Assembly: GCF_946151065.1 (NCBI RefSeq)
Contig: NZ_CAMGZA010000003.1
Location: 186,001-250,000, forward strand
Source: Microbacterium sp. Marseille-Q6965
GTDB lineage: Bacteria > Actinomycetota > Actinomycetes > Actinomycetales > Microbacteriaceae
Direction of reading: 5' to 3'
Length of the DNA: 64,000 nucleotides
Each line of letters starts with the position of its first letter. The stretch's first letter is position 1. Shown here one piece after another: positions 7,889 through 18,416 of this stretch. Under the pieces are notes generated by a model. That model had not been told where the DNA came from and did no database searches. It was given only the letters and a program-made list of their open reading frames with translations. The translations under genes were made by a program, and so were the position numbers.

Positions 7889-9276
7889 GAGCGCCCGACG
7901 CGGCCGCCCCGACGATCGCCGAGATCGCCGGGGAGGCCGACCGGTTCACCGATCATCGAGTGCCCGACGCGGGCATCCGGCGGCTGTTCTCGGAACGCAG
8001 CGTGTGGCAGGCGCGGCTCGACGTGGAGGCTGCGCTCGCGCGCGCCGAGGCCCGCCTGGGGATCATCCCGCACGCCGCCGCGGAGCGGATCACCGAGTGC
8101 GCCCGCGTCGAGGCGTTGGACGCGGCGCGGATCGAGGCGGCCACGCGTGTGCAGGCCCACCCGCTCGTCCCGCTCGTCGAGGAGCTCACGCGGGTCGTCG
8201 GCGGCGACGCCTCCGGCTGGGTGCACTGGGGCGCGACGACGCAGAACATCATGCAGTCGGGCATGGCCCTGCTGATCCGCGACGCGCACACCATCGTCGC
8301 CGCGCTCATCGGTGACTGCCTGACGGCGCTGGCGGAGCTCGCCGAGCGCTCCGCCGACATGATCATGCCGGGGCGCACGCACGGCCAGCACGCGGTGCCC
8401 ATCACCTTCGGTCTCAAGGCGGCCACGTGGATCGACGACCTGCTGCGGGTGCGTGACCGCATCGACCGCGGCGTCGAGCCGTGCCTGCGCGTGATGATGG
8501 GCGGTGCCGTGGGGAGCTTCGCGTCGCTGGGTGACCGCGGGCCGGAGGTGCAGCGGCTCGTGGCGCGCGACCTCGGCCTCGGGGTCATGCCGATCCCCTC
8601 GCGCGCCGTGCTGTCGCCGCAGTCGGGGTACGTCATGGACCTGTCGCTGCTGGCGGCCGTCTGCGCGCGCATCGCGGTGGAGGTCGAGACCCTCATGGGC
8701 ACCGAGTTCGGCGAGGTCTCGGAGCCCGTCCCCCCGGGGTCCGTCGGGAGCTCGACGATGCCCCACAAGCGCAATCCCAAGCTCGCGCCCGACATGATCG
8801 AGCTGTCGGCGCAGATCCGGGCGCTCGCACCGGAGGCGGTGCAGGCGCTCATCCACCCTCATGAGGCCGACAGCGGGGCCACGGCGGCGCTCGATGCGGC
8901 CATCGAGCAGGCGCTCGTGAAGACCGGCGATCTGCTTGTGCGCCTGCGGATCGTCGTGGAGGGGCTGGAGCTGTTCCCCCTGCGGATGCGGCGCAACCTG
9001 CAGCTGAGCGGCTCGATGCTCGGGTCGGAGTCGGTGATGCTCGCGCTGGGCGAGCGCATCGGCCGCGACGAGGCGCACCGCATCGTCTACGAGCACGCGA
9101 TGCGGGCGGCCACCGAGGGGCTCGCCTTCGAGGAGCTGCTCATCACCGACCCTCGTGTGGCGGGGACCCTGGGGGCCGAGCGCGTCGTCGCGCTGCTCGA
9201 TCCCTCGGCCCATGTCGGGCTCTCGCCGCGCCTCGCGCGCGAGGCGGCCGCCCGCGCCCGCGAGGCCGTCGGCTGA
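7885..9276 (+). CDS. Lyase of the adenylosuccinate lyase/CMLE family
   Basis: Intact 463-aa paralog of the frameshifted gene at 1281. Conserved family blocks: SGWVHWGATTQNIMQSG, GRTHGQHAVPITFGLK and the flexible signature loop GSSTMPHKRNPK, which carries the catalytic serine region. Family members cleave C-N or C-O bonds with release of fumarate, or lactonize carboxymuconate. ATG 7885 overlaps the permease stop by 4 bp, so transport and cleavage are translationally coupled and the imported compound is probably its substrate. No other beta-ketoadipate gene is nearby, which argues against a standard PcaB role. Confidence 0.82.
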   Translation: MRAPDAAAPTIAEIAGEADRFTDHRVPDAGIRRLFSERSVWQARLDVEAALARAEARLGIIPHAAAERITECARVEALDAARIEAATRVQAHPLVPLVEELTRVVGGDASGWVHWGATTQNIMQSGMALLIRDAHTIVAALIGDCLTALAELAERSADMIMPGRTHGQHAVPITFGLKAATWIDDLLRVRDRIDRGVEPCLRVMMGGAVGSFASLGDRGPEVQRLVARDLGLGVMPIPSRAVLSPQSGYVMDLSLLAAVCARIAVEVETLMGTEFGEVSEPVPPGSVGSSTMPHKRNPKLAPDMIELSAQIRALAPEAVQALIHPHEADSGATAALDAAIEQALVKTGDLLVRLRIVVEGLELFPLRMRRNLQLSGSMLGSESVMLALGERIGRDEAHRIVYEHAMRAATEGLAFEELLITDPRVAGTLGAERVVALLDPSAHVGLSPRLAREAAARAREAVG

Positions 9277-9297
9277 GCGGACGGCGACCGCCCGCGC

Positions 9298-10320
9298 TCA
9301 GGCCGCGCCGGCGAGCCACCGGACGACGTCGCCGGCCGGGCCCTCCGGGGCGGAGCGGAAGCCCGTGCCCGCCCACAGGTGCGCGACGTCGGCGTCGCCG
9401 GCGCGCACGGCCGCCTGCCGCAGCTCGCGCGTGAGGTGGTGCACGGCGGGGTACGCGACCGGCGCGAGGGCGCCGTACTCGTCGATGAAGCGGTTTCGCA
9501 GCGCTCGCGCAGGCCTGCCCGTGAACGCGCGGGTCAGCACCGTCTCCGTGAAGGCGGGATCGGCCAGCGCCGCCCGATGCACCGGGTTGGTGCCCGCCTC
9601 GTCCGTGCGCAGCAGCAGCGTGCCGATCGCCACGGCCTCCGCGCCGACGGCGAGGAGCCGGTGCGCGGCCTCGGGACCGTCGACCCCGCCGGCCGCGATG
9701 AGCGGGAGCCCGACGGCGGCGCGCACGTGCTCGACGACCTCCGTCGTGGGCACGTGACCGGGCATGCGCTCGGGCTGGTGAGCGGCGCTGTGCCCGCCCG
9801 CGTCGGGGCCCTGCACGACGAGGCCGTCGACGCCCGCCTCGGCCGCCGCCAGCGCCTCCTGGGTGGTGGTGACGCTGGCGAGCACCCGCGAGCCGGCACG
9901 CCGCAACGCCGCGATGTCGTGGGCGGACGGCAGGCCGAAGGTGAGCGAGACCACGGGCACGGGGTCGTTCACGAGCAGCGACAGCTTCTCGGCCCACGCG
10001 TCGTCGTCGGCGACCGGCGTCGGGTCGAGGGCGATGCCGTAACGCTCGGCCTCCGCCCGGATCGCGCCCGCGTAGGCGGCGAGGACGCCCTCGTCGGGAA
10101 GGTCCGGTGCCGGGACGAAGAGGTTCACGCCGAAGGGCGCGCCGTGTGCGCGCAGCCGCGCGATCTCGTCCGCGAGGCTCGCCGGCGCCTGATAGCCGCC
10201 GGCGAGGAAGGGGAAGCCGCCGGCGTCGGCGACGGCGGTGGCCAGCTCGACGGTGGTCGGGCCGCCGGCCATCGGAGCGGCGACGATCGGCACGCGGGAC
10301 TCGAGCAGGGGAGTGGGCAT
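9298..10320 (-). CDS. Nitronate monooxygenase-like flavoenzyme
   Basis: FMN-dependent TIM-barrel protein of 340 aa (2-nitropropane dioxygenase family), which oxidises alkyl nitronates. Visible features: N-terminal VPIVAAPMAGG, the phosphate-binding glycine-rich segments IAAGGVDG and EAVAIGTLLLRT, and the motif GPDAGGHSAAH containing the residue region used for nitronate deprotonation. ATG 10320 follows GAAGGAGCC; a -10-like TAGCGT lies at 10353-10348. It is transcribed alone and converges on the lyase gene. Members of this family also detoxify 3-nitropropionate; the true substrate is unknown. Confidence 0.83.
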   Translation of the reverse strand: MPTPLLESRVPIVAAPMAGGPTTVELATAVADAGGFPFLAGGYQAPASLADEIARLRAHGAPFGVNLFVPAPDLPDEGVLAAYAGAIRAEAERYGIALDPTPVADDDAWAEKLSLLVNDPVPVVSLTFGLPSAHDIAALRRAGSRVLASVTTTQEALAAAEAGVDGLVVQGPDAGGHSAAHQPERMPGHVPTTEVVEHVRAAVGLPLIAAGGVDGPEAAHRLLAVGAEAVAIGTLLLRTDEAGTNPVHRAALADPAFTETVLTRAFTGRPARALRNRFIDEYGALAPVAYPAVHHLTRELRQAAVRAGDADVAHLWAGTGFRSAPEGPAGDVVRWLAGAA

Positions 10321-10444
10321 GCGAGGCTCCTTCGGTTCGATCCCCCCACGCTACGCCGCGCGTCACGAACGGTCATCCCGGTGCCCGTTCCCCGTGGCCC
10401 TGCGAGGATGGAAGCACGCCCTTCCGTTCGACCGAAGGATTCTC

Positions 10445-11470
10445 GTGACCGACATCCGCCCCGACGCCGGCGCCGCGCCGGCCGTCTACGTGCTGCACGA
10501 CAACCCCGACTGGATCCCGCCGCTGCGCGAGGCGTTCGACGAGCTGGGAGTGCCGCTCGTGGAGTGGGTGCTCGAGGAGGGCTCCGTCGACCTCGCCGGC
10601 GAGCCGCCCCAGGGCGTCTTCTGGTCGCGGCTCTCGGCGTCGAGCCACACCCGCGACCGCGCCCACGCCAAGGACTACGCGCGCGCCGTGCTGCGGTGGC
10701 TCGAGTCGCACGGCCGACGCACCGTGAACGGGTCATCGGTCGTGGAGATCGAGGTGTCGAAGGTCGTCCAGTACTCGCTGCTGCGCGCCGCCGGCTTCAC
10801 CGTGCCGCACACCGTCGCGGTGTTCGGCAGGGCCGACCTCAAGCGCCGCGCGCGCGAGCTGCCGGTGCCGTTCATCACCAAGCACAACCAGGGCGGCAAG
10901 GGCCTCGGCGTGCGCCGGTTCGACAGTTACGACGCGTTCGACCGGTACGTGGACTCCGCCGAGTTCGAGGAGGCCTCGGACGGGATCACCCTTCTGCAGG
11001 AGTTCGTCGAGTCGGCGGATCAGTCGATCACGCGCGCGGAGTTCGCGGGCGGCGCCTTCGTCTACGCCGTGCGGGTGGACACATCCGCGGGATCGTTCGA
11101 GCTGTGCCCCGCCGACGCCTGCCAGGTCGACTTCTCCGCGCAGGCCGTGTGTGCCGTGCCCGGCTCGGAATCGACGCAGGACGCGCAGGCGGCGGCCGCC
11201 GCCGGCACCGCGGCGTTCCGCGAGCGCCTCGACATCGACGCGACCGATCCGCTCATCCGCCGCCTGGAGGCGTTCCTCGCGGCGCACCGCATCGAGATCG
11301 CGGGCGTCGAGTTCATCGAGAAGGCCGACGGCACCCGCGTCGTGTACGACGTGAACACGAACACGAACTACAACAGCGACGTCGAGGCGCTCACGAACCG
11401 CTCCCCGCGCCTCGCGCTCGCCCGCTTCCTCGGCGCCGAGCTGGCCAAGGCCGCCCCCGCCCTCGTCTGA
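10445..11470 (+). CDS. RimK-like ATP-grasp domain protein
   Basis: About 341 aa. An N-terminal 90-residue region (YVLHDNPDWIPPLREAFDELG) precedes an ATP-grasp fold: PVPFITKHNQGGKGLGVRRF provides the nucleotide-binding lysine and glycine loop, and GVEFIEKADGTRVVYDVNTNTNYN the metal-binding Glu/Asn cluster. RimK relatives ligate an amino acid to a carboxylate. The gene is followed by glutamate dehydrogenase on the same strand after 160 bp with a separate promoter-like box, so a functional link is only suggestive. GTG 10445 was chosen for its upstream GAAGGA. Confidence 0.75.
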   Translation: MTDIRPDAGAAPAVYVLHDNPDWIPPLREAFDELGVPLVEWVLEEGSVDLAGEPPQGVFWSRLSASSHTRDRAHAKDYARAVLRWLESHGRRTVNGSSVVEIEVSKVVQYSLLRAAGFTVPHTVAVFGRADLKRRARELPVPFITKHNQGGKGLGVRRFDSYDAFDRYVDSAEFEEASDGITLLQEFVESADQSITRAEFAGGAFVYAVRVDTSAGSFELCPADACQVDFSAQAVCAVPGSESTQDAQAAAAAGTAAFRERLDIDATDPLIRRLEAFLAAHRIEIAGVEFIEKADGTRVVYDVNTNTNYNSDVEALTNRSPRLALARFLGAELAKAAPALV

Positions 11471-11602
11471 CGCGGCTGCGGCCGCGCGCTAGCACGGTGT
11501 GACGGCGCCGTCGACCGCGTCGCCTGCAGCGCCACGCCGGTTACGCTCGTCGAAGACCGCCGGCGATCGTCGCCGAGCCGGTTTCCCGTGGGACGGTCGT
11601 GA

Positions 11603-12979
<1,377 letters not shown>

Positions 12980-12994
12980 CGCCACCGGCGCCGG

Positions 12995-13026
12995 ACCGCG
13001 GCTCCCGCATGTGCGCGAGCCGCGGT
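12995..13026. terminator. Bidirectional terminator hairpin between gdhA and the GH42 gene
   Basis: Perfect 10-bp outer stem (12995-13004 with 13017-13026) plus an inner CGCA/TGCG stem in the loop, between the convergent stops at 12979 and 13034. It has no clear T run, so termination may rely on the stem or on Rho. Confidence 0.6.
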
Positions 13027-13033
13027 TCCCGGG

Positions 13034-15028
13034 TCAGCGGACGACCGCGACGCCCCGCGGCGCGAGCACCGGGCCGCCGACGAGGTACTCGCCCTCGATG
13101 CCGTCGAGGCGCACCTCGTCGTCGGTGCGGTTGATGAGGAAGCGCATGCGCACGTCGCCGGCGCGGCGCACCGCCAGCTCGACGGTGCCCCGCAGCGGCT
13201 CCGGCAGCTCCGACTCGACGCCCGCGCGCTCGAGCAGCAGGGGCAGCAGCGCGCCGAGCCCGTCCACGCCGAGGCGCGTCGAGACGTATGCCGCCGCACC
13301 CTCGTCGACGGGGCGCCACGTCACCGCCGCGCCGCCCTCGAGGTCGCTCTCCGTGTAGCGGGCGAGCACCTCGACGTCGTCGGCGACGACATCGACGGGC
13401 TCGCTCCACAGCGAGCCGCGCGCGCCGATCGAGAGGCCGATCGTCTCGCCCTCCCACAGCGGGCGGAACTCCTCCACGCGCACGCCGAGCAGCTCCCGGA
13501 AGGCCCCCGGGTACCCGCCGAGCCACGCGCGGTCGTCCTCGTTCACGATGCCCGAGAAGTAGGTCGCCACGAGGCTGCCGCCGCCGCGCACGTACGACTC
13601 CAGACGCGTGCGCAGCCCCTCCGGCACCGCGTAGAGCACGGGCGCGATGACCATCCGGTAGCCGGACAGGTCGGCGTCGGCGGGCAGCACGTCGGCGCGG
13701 ATGCCGGCGTTCAGCAGGGCCGTCCACCACTCCACGGCTTCGCGGCGGTAGCGCAGCCGCTCGGTCGGGTGGGAGTCGAGCTCGCTGCCCCACCACGAGT
13801 CCCAGTCGAACAGGATCGCCACCTGCGACGGGTCGCGGTCCGAGCCGGCGACGGGCTGCAGGTCCTGCAGCAGGCCGCCGAGCCGCACGACCTCGCGGTA
13901 CACGCGCGTGTCCTCGCCGCCGTGCGGGACCATCGACGAGTGGTACTTCTCGGCCCCGGCGGCCGACTGGCGCCACTGGAAGTAGCAGACCGCGTCGGCT
14001 CCGTGGGCGACGTGCGTGAGCGAGTCGCGCACGAGCTCGTTCTCGCGCTTGGGCCGGTTGATCGGCTGCCAGTTGACGGCGCTCGTGGAGTGCTCCATGA
14101 GGAACCAAGGCCGCAGTCCCGCGACGCCGCTCGTCAGTGCCGCGGAGAAGGCGAGCTCATCGCGTCCCTCGGTGACGTAGTGGTCGTTCGAGACGAAGTC
14201 GACCTCGTGCGCCCAGTCGGCGTAGTCGGCATGCCGGGTCTCGCCCATGATCATGAAGTTCGTCGTCACGGGGATGTCCGGGGTGATGCGGTTCAGGATC
14301 TCGCGCTCCGCGATCAGGTGGTCCTTGAGCGCGTCGGACGAGAAACGCGCGAAGTCGAGCTGCTGCGTCGGGTTGGGGAACGCGTACGAGCGGCGCGGCG
14401 GCAGGATCTCGTCGAACGAGCCGTAGCGCTGCGACCAGAAGGCCGTTCCCCACGCGTGGTTGAGACGATCGATGCCGCCGTAGCGCGCCTCGAGCCACGC
14501 GCGGAACGCGCGCGCCGCGTCGTCGGAGTAGTCGTAGGCGTTGTGGCAGCCGAGCTCATTGTTGACGTGCCACGCGACGATGCCGGGGTGGGCGGCGTAC
14601 CGCTCGGCGAGCTTCTCGACGAGGGCGAGGGCGTAGCGGCGGAAGACCGGTGACGTCGGGCGCCAGTGCTGCCGGCCGCCGGGCCAGGCGGTGGCGCCGT
14701 CGGCGGTCTGGGGAAGCACCTCGGGGTGTGCCGTCGTGAGCCACGGCGGCGGCGAGGCCGTCGCGGTGGCGAGGTCGACGCCGATGCCGTTGGCGTGCAG
14801 GAGGTCGATGACCTCGTCGAGCCACGCGAAGTCCCACTGGTCCGCGGCCGGCTGCAGCTTCGCCCACGAGAAGATCGCGACCGACACCACGTCGACCCCG
14901 GCCTGCTTCATGAGGCGGACGTCCTCGTCCCACACCTCCCGCGGCCACTGATCCGGGTTGTAGTCGGCGCCGTAGGAGATGCGTCGGGGCGTGCCGTCGG
15001 GCGTGCGAAGCCAGCGGTGATTCTGCAT
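13034..15028 (-). CDS. Beta-galactosidase, glycoside hydrolase family 42
   Basis: Hydrolyses beta-galactosides; 664 aa, with no signal peptide, so cytoplasmic. It has the GH42 TIM barrel from ISYGADYNPDQW, the acid/base Glu158 in HVNNELGC and the nucleophile Glu312 in FLMEHSTS. A Rossmann-like trimerisation domain (VAILFDWDSWWGSELD) and a small C-terminal beta domain follow. It is the last gene of the importer operon that begins at 18309, separated from the binding-protein gene by a hairpin with a T run, so its expression probably depends on read-through. Confidence 0.92.
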   Translation of the reverse strand: MQNHRWLRTPDGTPRRISYGADYNPDQWPREVWDEDVRLMKQAGVDVVSVAIFSWAKLQPAADQWDFAWLDEVIDLLHANGIGVDLATATASPPPWLTTAHPEVLPQTADGATAWPGGRQHWRPTSPVFRRYALALVEKLAERYAAHPGIVAWHVNNELGCHNAYDYSDDAARAFRAWLEARYGGIDRLNHAWGTAFWSQRYGSFDEILPPRRSYAFPNPTQQLDFARFSSDALKDHLIAEREILNRITPDIPVTTNFMIMGETRHADYADWAHEVDFVSNDHYVTEGRDELAFSAALTSGVAGLRPWFLMEHSTSAVNWQPINRPKRENELVRDSLTHVAHGADAVCYFQWRQSAAGAEKYHSSMVPHGGEDTRVYREVVRLGGLLQDLQPVAGSDRDPSQVAILFDWDSWWGSELDSHPTERLRYRREAVEWWTALLNAGIRADVLPADADLSGYRMVIAPVLYAVPEGLRTRLESYVRGGGSLVATYFSGIVNEDDRAWLGGYPGAFRELLGVRVEEFRPLWEGETIGLSIGARGSLWSEPVDVVADDVEVLARYTESDLEGGAAVTWRPVDEGAAAYVSTRLGVDGLGALLPLLLERAGVESELPEPLRGTVELAVRRAGDVRMRFLINRTDDEVRLDGIEGEYLVGGPVLAPRGVAVVR

Positions 15029-15064
15029 GCGGGAGGGAGGTCCTTCGGTGTCGTCAAAAAGGGA

Positions 15065-15098
15065 ATGGGGCGGGGTCCGGCCGCGGACCCCGCCCCAT
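15065..15098 (-). terminator. Rho-independent terminator/attenuator after the sugar-binding protein gene
   Basis: Perfect 15-bp stem (15065-15079 with 15084-15098) and a 4-base loop GCCG. In the leftward direction the stem is followed within a few bases by TTTTT. It lies between the binding-protein stop at 15105 and the GH42 start at 15028. Partial read-through would give high binding protein and low hydrolase. Confidence 0.85.
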
Positions 15099-15104
15099 CG
15101 CGGG

Positions 15105-16424
15105 TCATTCGATGGTGAAGCCCTGCTCGGTGCCGTAGTCCTCGAGCGTGGACTGCCAGGCGGCGAGGCCGTCGGCGATGGTCGTCTGGCCCAGGAACGC
15201 CTGGCCCACCGAGTCGCTGAAGACGGTGTTGGCGTACACCTGGTAGGGCAGGTACTGCCAGCCCTCGACCACGGCGGCGGACGAGGCGGCGAACACCTCG
15301 TTGGCCTTCTGGCCGCCGAAGTAGTCGAACTCGACGTTCAGGAACTCCTCCGACTCGAGGTCGGCGACCGTCGCGGGGAAGGCGCCGCCGTCGAGGCGGG
15401 TCTGCACGCCGTCGCCCGCGTTCGCGTACTCGATGAACTCGTAGGCGAGCTCCTTGTTCTCGGCGTCGGCCGGGATGGCCAGCGAGCTGCCGCCGTTCTC
15501 GGACGACGTCTCGACGCCCTCCTCCCACTGCGGCATCGGCGCGACGCGCCACGAGCCGGCGCCCTCGGGCGCGCTGCCCTCGAGGTTGGCGGGCATCCAC
15601 GCGCCGATCGGCAGCGTGGCGATCGTGCCGTCGGCGAGGCCGGCGAACCACTCGTCCGACCAACCGGAGATCGGCGAGACGAGGTCCTCGTCCAGCATCG
15701 TCTGCCAGACCTCGGCGTAGCGCTGTGCGCCCTCGTCGCCCGTGAGGTCGAAGCCCACCGTGGTGTCCTCGACGGTCCACGGGGTGCCGCCGGCCTGCCA
15801 CATGATGGAGGCGGCGAGGCCGGCGTCACCCGAGTCGTTCGTGATGTAGACGTCCGGGTTGGCGGCGTGCAGGTCGCGCGCGGCCTGGAGGTACTCGTCC
15901 CACGTGGTGGGCACCTCGATGCCGTACTGGTCGAAGATGTCCTTGTTGTAGAACAGCGCCATGGGGCCCGAGTCCATCGGCAGCCCGATGATCTGGTCTC
16001 CCGACTGCACCGACGACCAGGGGCCGGGGGCGTAGGTGCCCTCGTACTCGTTGGCGCCGTACTCGGTGAGGTCCTGCAGCGCGCCCTGCAGGGCGTACTG
16101 GGGCAGCGCGTAGTACTCGACCTGCGCGACGTCAGGAAGGCCCGTGCCGGCCGTGATCGCGTTCGACAGCGCCGTGTACGAGTCGATGCCGGTGCCGACG
16201 TTGACGAGCTCCACCGTGACGCCCGGGTTCTCGGCCTCGAAGTCCTCGACGACCTGGTCGAGCGTGGGCTCCCAGGCCCACACGGTGATGGTGCCGCCCT
16301 CCTCCAGGGCGTCGTCGGTGTCGGTGGCGCCCCCGCCGGTGCAGCCGGCCAGGGCGAGGGTGGCCACGCCGGTGACGGCGGTGCCGATCAGGACGCGACG
16401 CGTCCGGGGTGTGATCCGGGTCAT
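15105..16424 (-). CDS. Sugar ABC transporter substrate-binding lipoprotein
   Basis: Family-1 solute-binding protein of 439 aa. The signal peptide ends in LAGC (Cys28), followed by a Gly/Asp-rich linker. The mature domain starts GTITVWAWEPTLDQVVEDFE and contains NKDIFDQYGIEVPTTWDEYLQA, typical of oligosaccharide receptors. It is the third gene of the operon after two permeases; no ATPase gene is present, so the module probably uses a shared MsiK-type ATPase, as is usual in actinobacteria. Adjacent alpha- and beta-galactosidases point to galactosides. Confidence 0.9.
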   Translation of the reverse strand: MTRITPRTRRVLIGTAVTGVATLALAGCTGGGATDTDDALEEGGTITVWAWEPTLDQVVEDFEAENPGVTVELVNVGTGIDSYTALSNAITAGTGLPDVAQVEYYALPQYALQGALQDLTEYGANEYEGTYAPGPWSSVQSGDQIIGLPMDSGPMALFYNKDIFDQYGIEVPTTWDEYLQAARDLHAANPDVYITNDSGDAGLAASIMWQAGGTPWTVEDTTVGFDLTGDEGAQRYAEVWQTMLDEDLVSPISGWSDEWFAGLADGTIATLPIGAWMPANLEGSAPEGAGSWRVAPMPQWEEGVETSSENGGSSLAIPADAENKELAYEFIEYANAGDGVQTRLDGGAFPATVADLESEEFLNVEFDYFGGQKANEVFAASSAAVVEGWQYLPYQVYANTVFSDSVGQAFLGQTTIADGLAAWQSTLEDYGTEQGFTIE

Positions 16425-16460
16425 GTGATTCTCACTTCTTCGTGTGGGGTGGGGTGGGGA

Positions 16461-17372
16461 TCATTCCTTGACGGAGCCGGCCGCCAGGCCGGACTGCCAG
16501 TACCGCTGCAGGAAGAGGAACGCGATGATGAGCGGCACGATCGTGAGCAGCGATCCGGTCAGCACGAGGTCGAAGATCGCCGTGCCGCCCGCGGTCGCCG
16601 CCTGCGCGTTCCACTGGTTCAGACCGATGATGAGCGGATACCAGTCGGGGTCGCGCAGCATGATGAGGGGCAGGAAGTAGTTGTTCCAGGTGGCCACCAT
16701 GGTGAACAGCAGCACCGTGACGAACCCGGGCGCGAGCAGACGCAGCGCCACCTGCCAGAAGATGCGGAACTCGCTGGCGCCGTCGATCCGCGCGGCCTCC
16801 ATGAGCTCGGTCGGGACGGCCTCGCTCGCGAACGTCCACATCAGGTACAGGCCGAACGGCGAGATGAGCGACGGGATGATGACCGACCAGGGCGTGTTCG
16901 TCAGGCCCATCGAGCTGAACATGAGGAACGTCGGCACCGCCAGCGCCGTGCCGGGCACCGCGACGGCGCCGATGACGACGGCGAAGACCGCGCGCTTGCC
17001 GGGGAAGTCGTACTTCGCCAGCGCGTAGCCGCCGAGCACGGCCAGCAGCGTGGCGCCGCCGGCGCCGACGACGACGTAGAGCAGCGTGTTGCCGAACCAG
17101 CGCAAGAAGATGCCGTCGTCGTACGTCAGGGCGCGGCCGATGTTGTCGAAGAGCGCGAACTCGTCGCCGAACCACAGGCCGAAGCTGCTGAAGAGGTCGC
17201 TCTGCGTCTTCGAGGCGTTGATGAAGAGCCAGATGAGCGGGATGAGCGAGTACACGAGCACGATGGCCGTGAGCACGGTGAGCGTGATGCTGCGGCGCGG
17301 CTTGTCGACGGTGCCGACGGAACGGCGGCGCGTGGTGGTCGGCGAGAGGGTGAGCAGGCGGGTGGTCGTCAT
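16461..17372 (-). CDS. Sugar ABC transporter permease, MalG type
   Basis: Membrane subunit of 303 aa with six predicted helices (first: SITLTVLTAIVLVYSLIPLIW). The cytoplasmic EAA loop reads ELMEAARIDGASEFRIFWQV. It lies one base after the stop of the partner permease gene and 36 bp before the binding-protein gene. Confidence 0.9.
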   Translation of the reverse strand: MTTTRLLTLSPTTTRRRSVGTVDKPRRSITLTVLTAIVLVYSLIPLIWLFINASKTQSDLFSSFGLWFGDEFALFDNIGRALTYDDGIFLRWFGNTLLYVVVGAGGATLLAVLGGYALAKYDFPGKRAVFAVVIGAVAVPGTALAVPTFLMFSSMGLTNTPWSVIIPSLISPFGLYLMWTFASEAVPTELMEAARIDGASEFRIFWQVALRLLAPGFVTVLLFTMVATWNNYFLPLIMLRDPDWYPLIIGLNQWNAQAATAGGTAIFDLVLTGSLLTIVPLIIAFLFLQRYWQSGLAAGSVKE

Positions 17373-17373
17373 G

Positions 17374-18309
17374 TCAGTCGGCCTTCCGCATCCCGCGCAG
17401 CTGCACGACGTAGGCGATGATCATCGTGATCAGGCCCATGATGATCGCGACGGTCGCGGAGTAGTTGAGCTGCTGCCCCGCGAACGCGAGGTTGTAGGCG
17501 TAGAGGTTGGGCGTGAACGAGGTCGTGATCGCGTTCGGCGCGAGCGACTGCATGATGCTGGGCTCGTTGAACAGCTGGAAGCTGCCGATGATCGAGAAGA
17601 TCGTCGCCACGACGAGGGACCCGCGGATCGCCGGAAGCTTGATGGCGCGGATGATCCGGAACTGGCTCGCACCGTCGATCGCCGCCGCCTCGTAGAGCGA
17701 GGAGGGGATGACGCGCAGCGCCGAGTAGAAGATGAGCATGTTGTAGCCCAGGAACTCCCAGGTGACGATGTTGCCGATCGAGGCGAGCACGAGCTCGGGC
17801 GACAGCAGGTCGGGCAGCTGGATGCCGAAGAAGTCGTTGAGGTTGCCGACCAGACCGAAGCGGGTGCCATACATGAAGCCCCACATCAGCGCCGCCACGA
17901 CCGCGGGCACGGCGTAGGGGAGGAAGATCGACAGGCGGAAGAACCCGGCGCCGTACAGCCGGCCGCTGTCGATCGCGAGGGCCGCGAGCAGCGACAGGAA
18001 GAGCATGATCGGCACCTGGATGAGCAGGAACAGCCCCACGCGGATCACGCCGGCCCAGAACGCCGCGTCGCCGAACGCCGCGACGTAGTTGTCGAGGCCG
18101 ACGAAGGCGTTGCCGCCGACGAGCTGGTTGCGGAACAGGCTCAGCCAGAGGGCGTACAGGATCGGCGCGATGAAGACGAGGACGAACACGAGCGCGAAGG
18201 GCGCCAGGAACCCCCATCCCGTCCATCGTCCGCCCGCATGACGCGTGCGACGTGCCGGGGGCCGGACCGGTCCCGTGATCGCCGTCGGTGGTGGTGACGT
18301 CGTCGTCAT
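17374..18309 (-). CDS. Sugar ABC transporter permease, MalF type
   Basis: First gene of the galactoside importer operon, about 311 aa. The start at ATG 18309 was chosen for the strong upstream GAGGAGGCGAG; a longer frame to 18357 would run into the operator. It has six predicted helices (WGFLAPFALVFVLVFIAPIL first) and an EAA loop SLYEAAAIDGASQFRIIRAI. The LacI palindrome 35-54 bp upstream should control it. Confidence 0.9.
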   Translation of the reverse strand: MTTTSPPPTAITGPVRPPARRTRHAGGRWTGWGFLAPFALVFVLVFIAPILYALWLSLFRNQLVGGNAFVGLDNYVAAFGDAAFWAGVIRVGLFLLIQVPIMLFLSLLAALAIDSGRLYGAGFFRLSIFLPYAVPAVVAALMWGFMYGTRFGLVGNLNDFFGIQLPDLLSPELVLASIGNIVTWEFLGYNMLIFYSALRVIPSSLYEAAAIDGASQFRIIRAIKLPAIRGSLVVATIFSIIGSFQLFNEPSIMQSLAPNAITTSFTPNLYAYNLAFAGQQLNYSATVAIIMGLITMIIAYVVQLRGMRKAD

Positions 18310-18343
18310 CGCTGCAGCTCGCCTCCTCGCGTGGTCGCCGCGC

Positions 18344-18363
18344 TGATGTTTACGCAAACATCA
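18344..18363. promoter_or_regulatory. LacI operator between importer operon and its regulator
   Basis: TGATGTTTACGCAAACATCA, a 20-bp palindrome with 9 of 10 pairs matched and a central CG, typical of LacI/GalR operators. It is centred in the divergent gap between the permease start (18309) and the lacI start (18417), so one site could control both genes. Confidence 0.85.
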
Positions 18364-18416
18364 TCACATATCGCGAGCGCTCGCAACCCGAGCGGACGCG
18401 ATACGGTGATGCCACC

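Noticed and set aside
7885..9276. Naming the lyase pcaB or purB
   Set aside because: Motifs are shared by the whole superfamily; no protocatechuate genes or purine genes adjoin, so a specific symbol is not justified.
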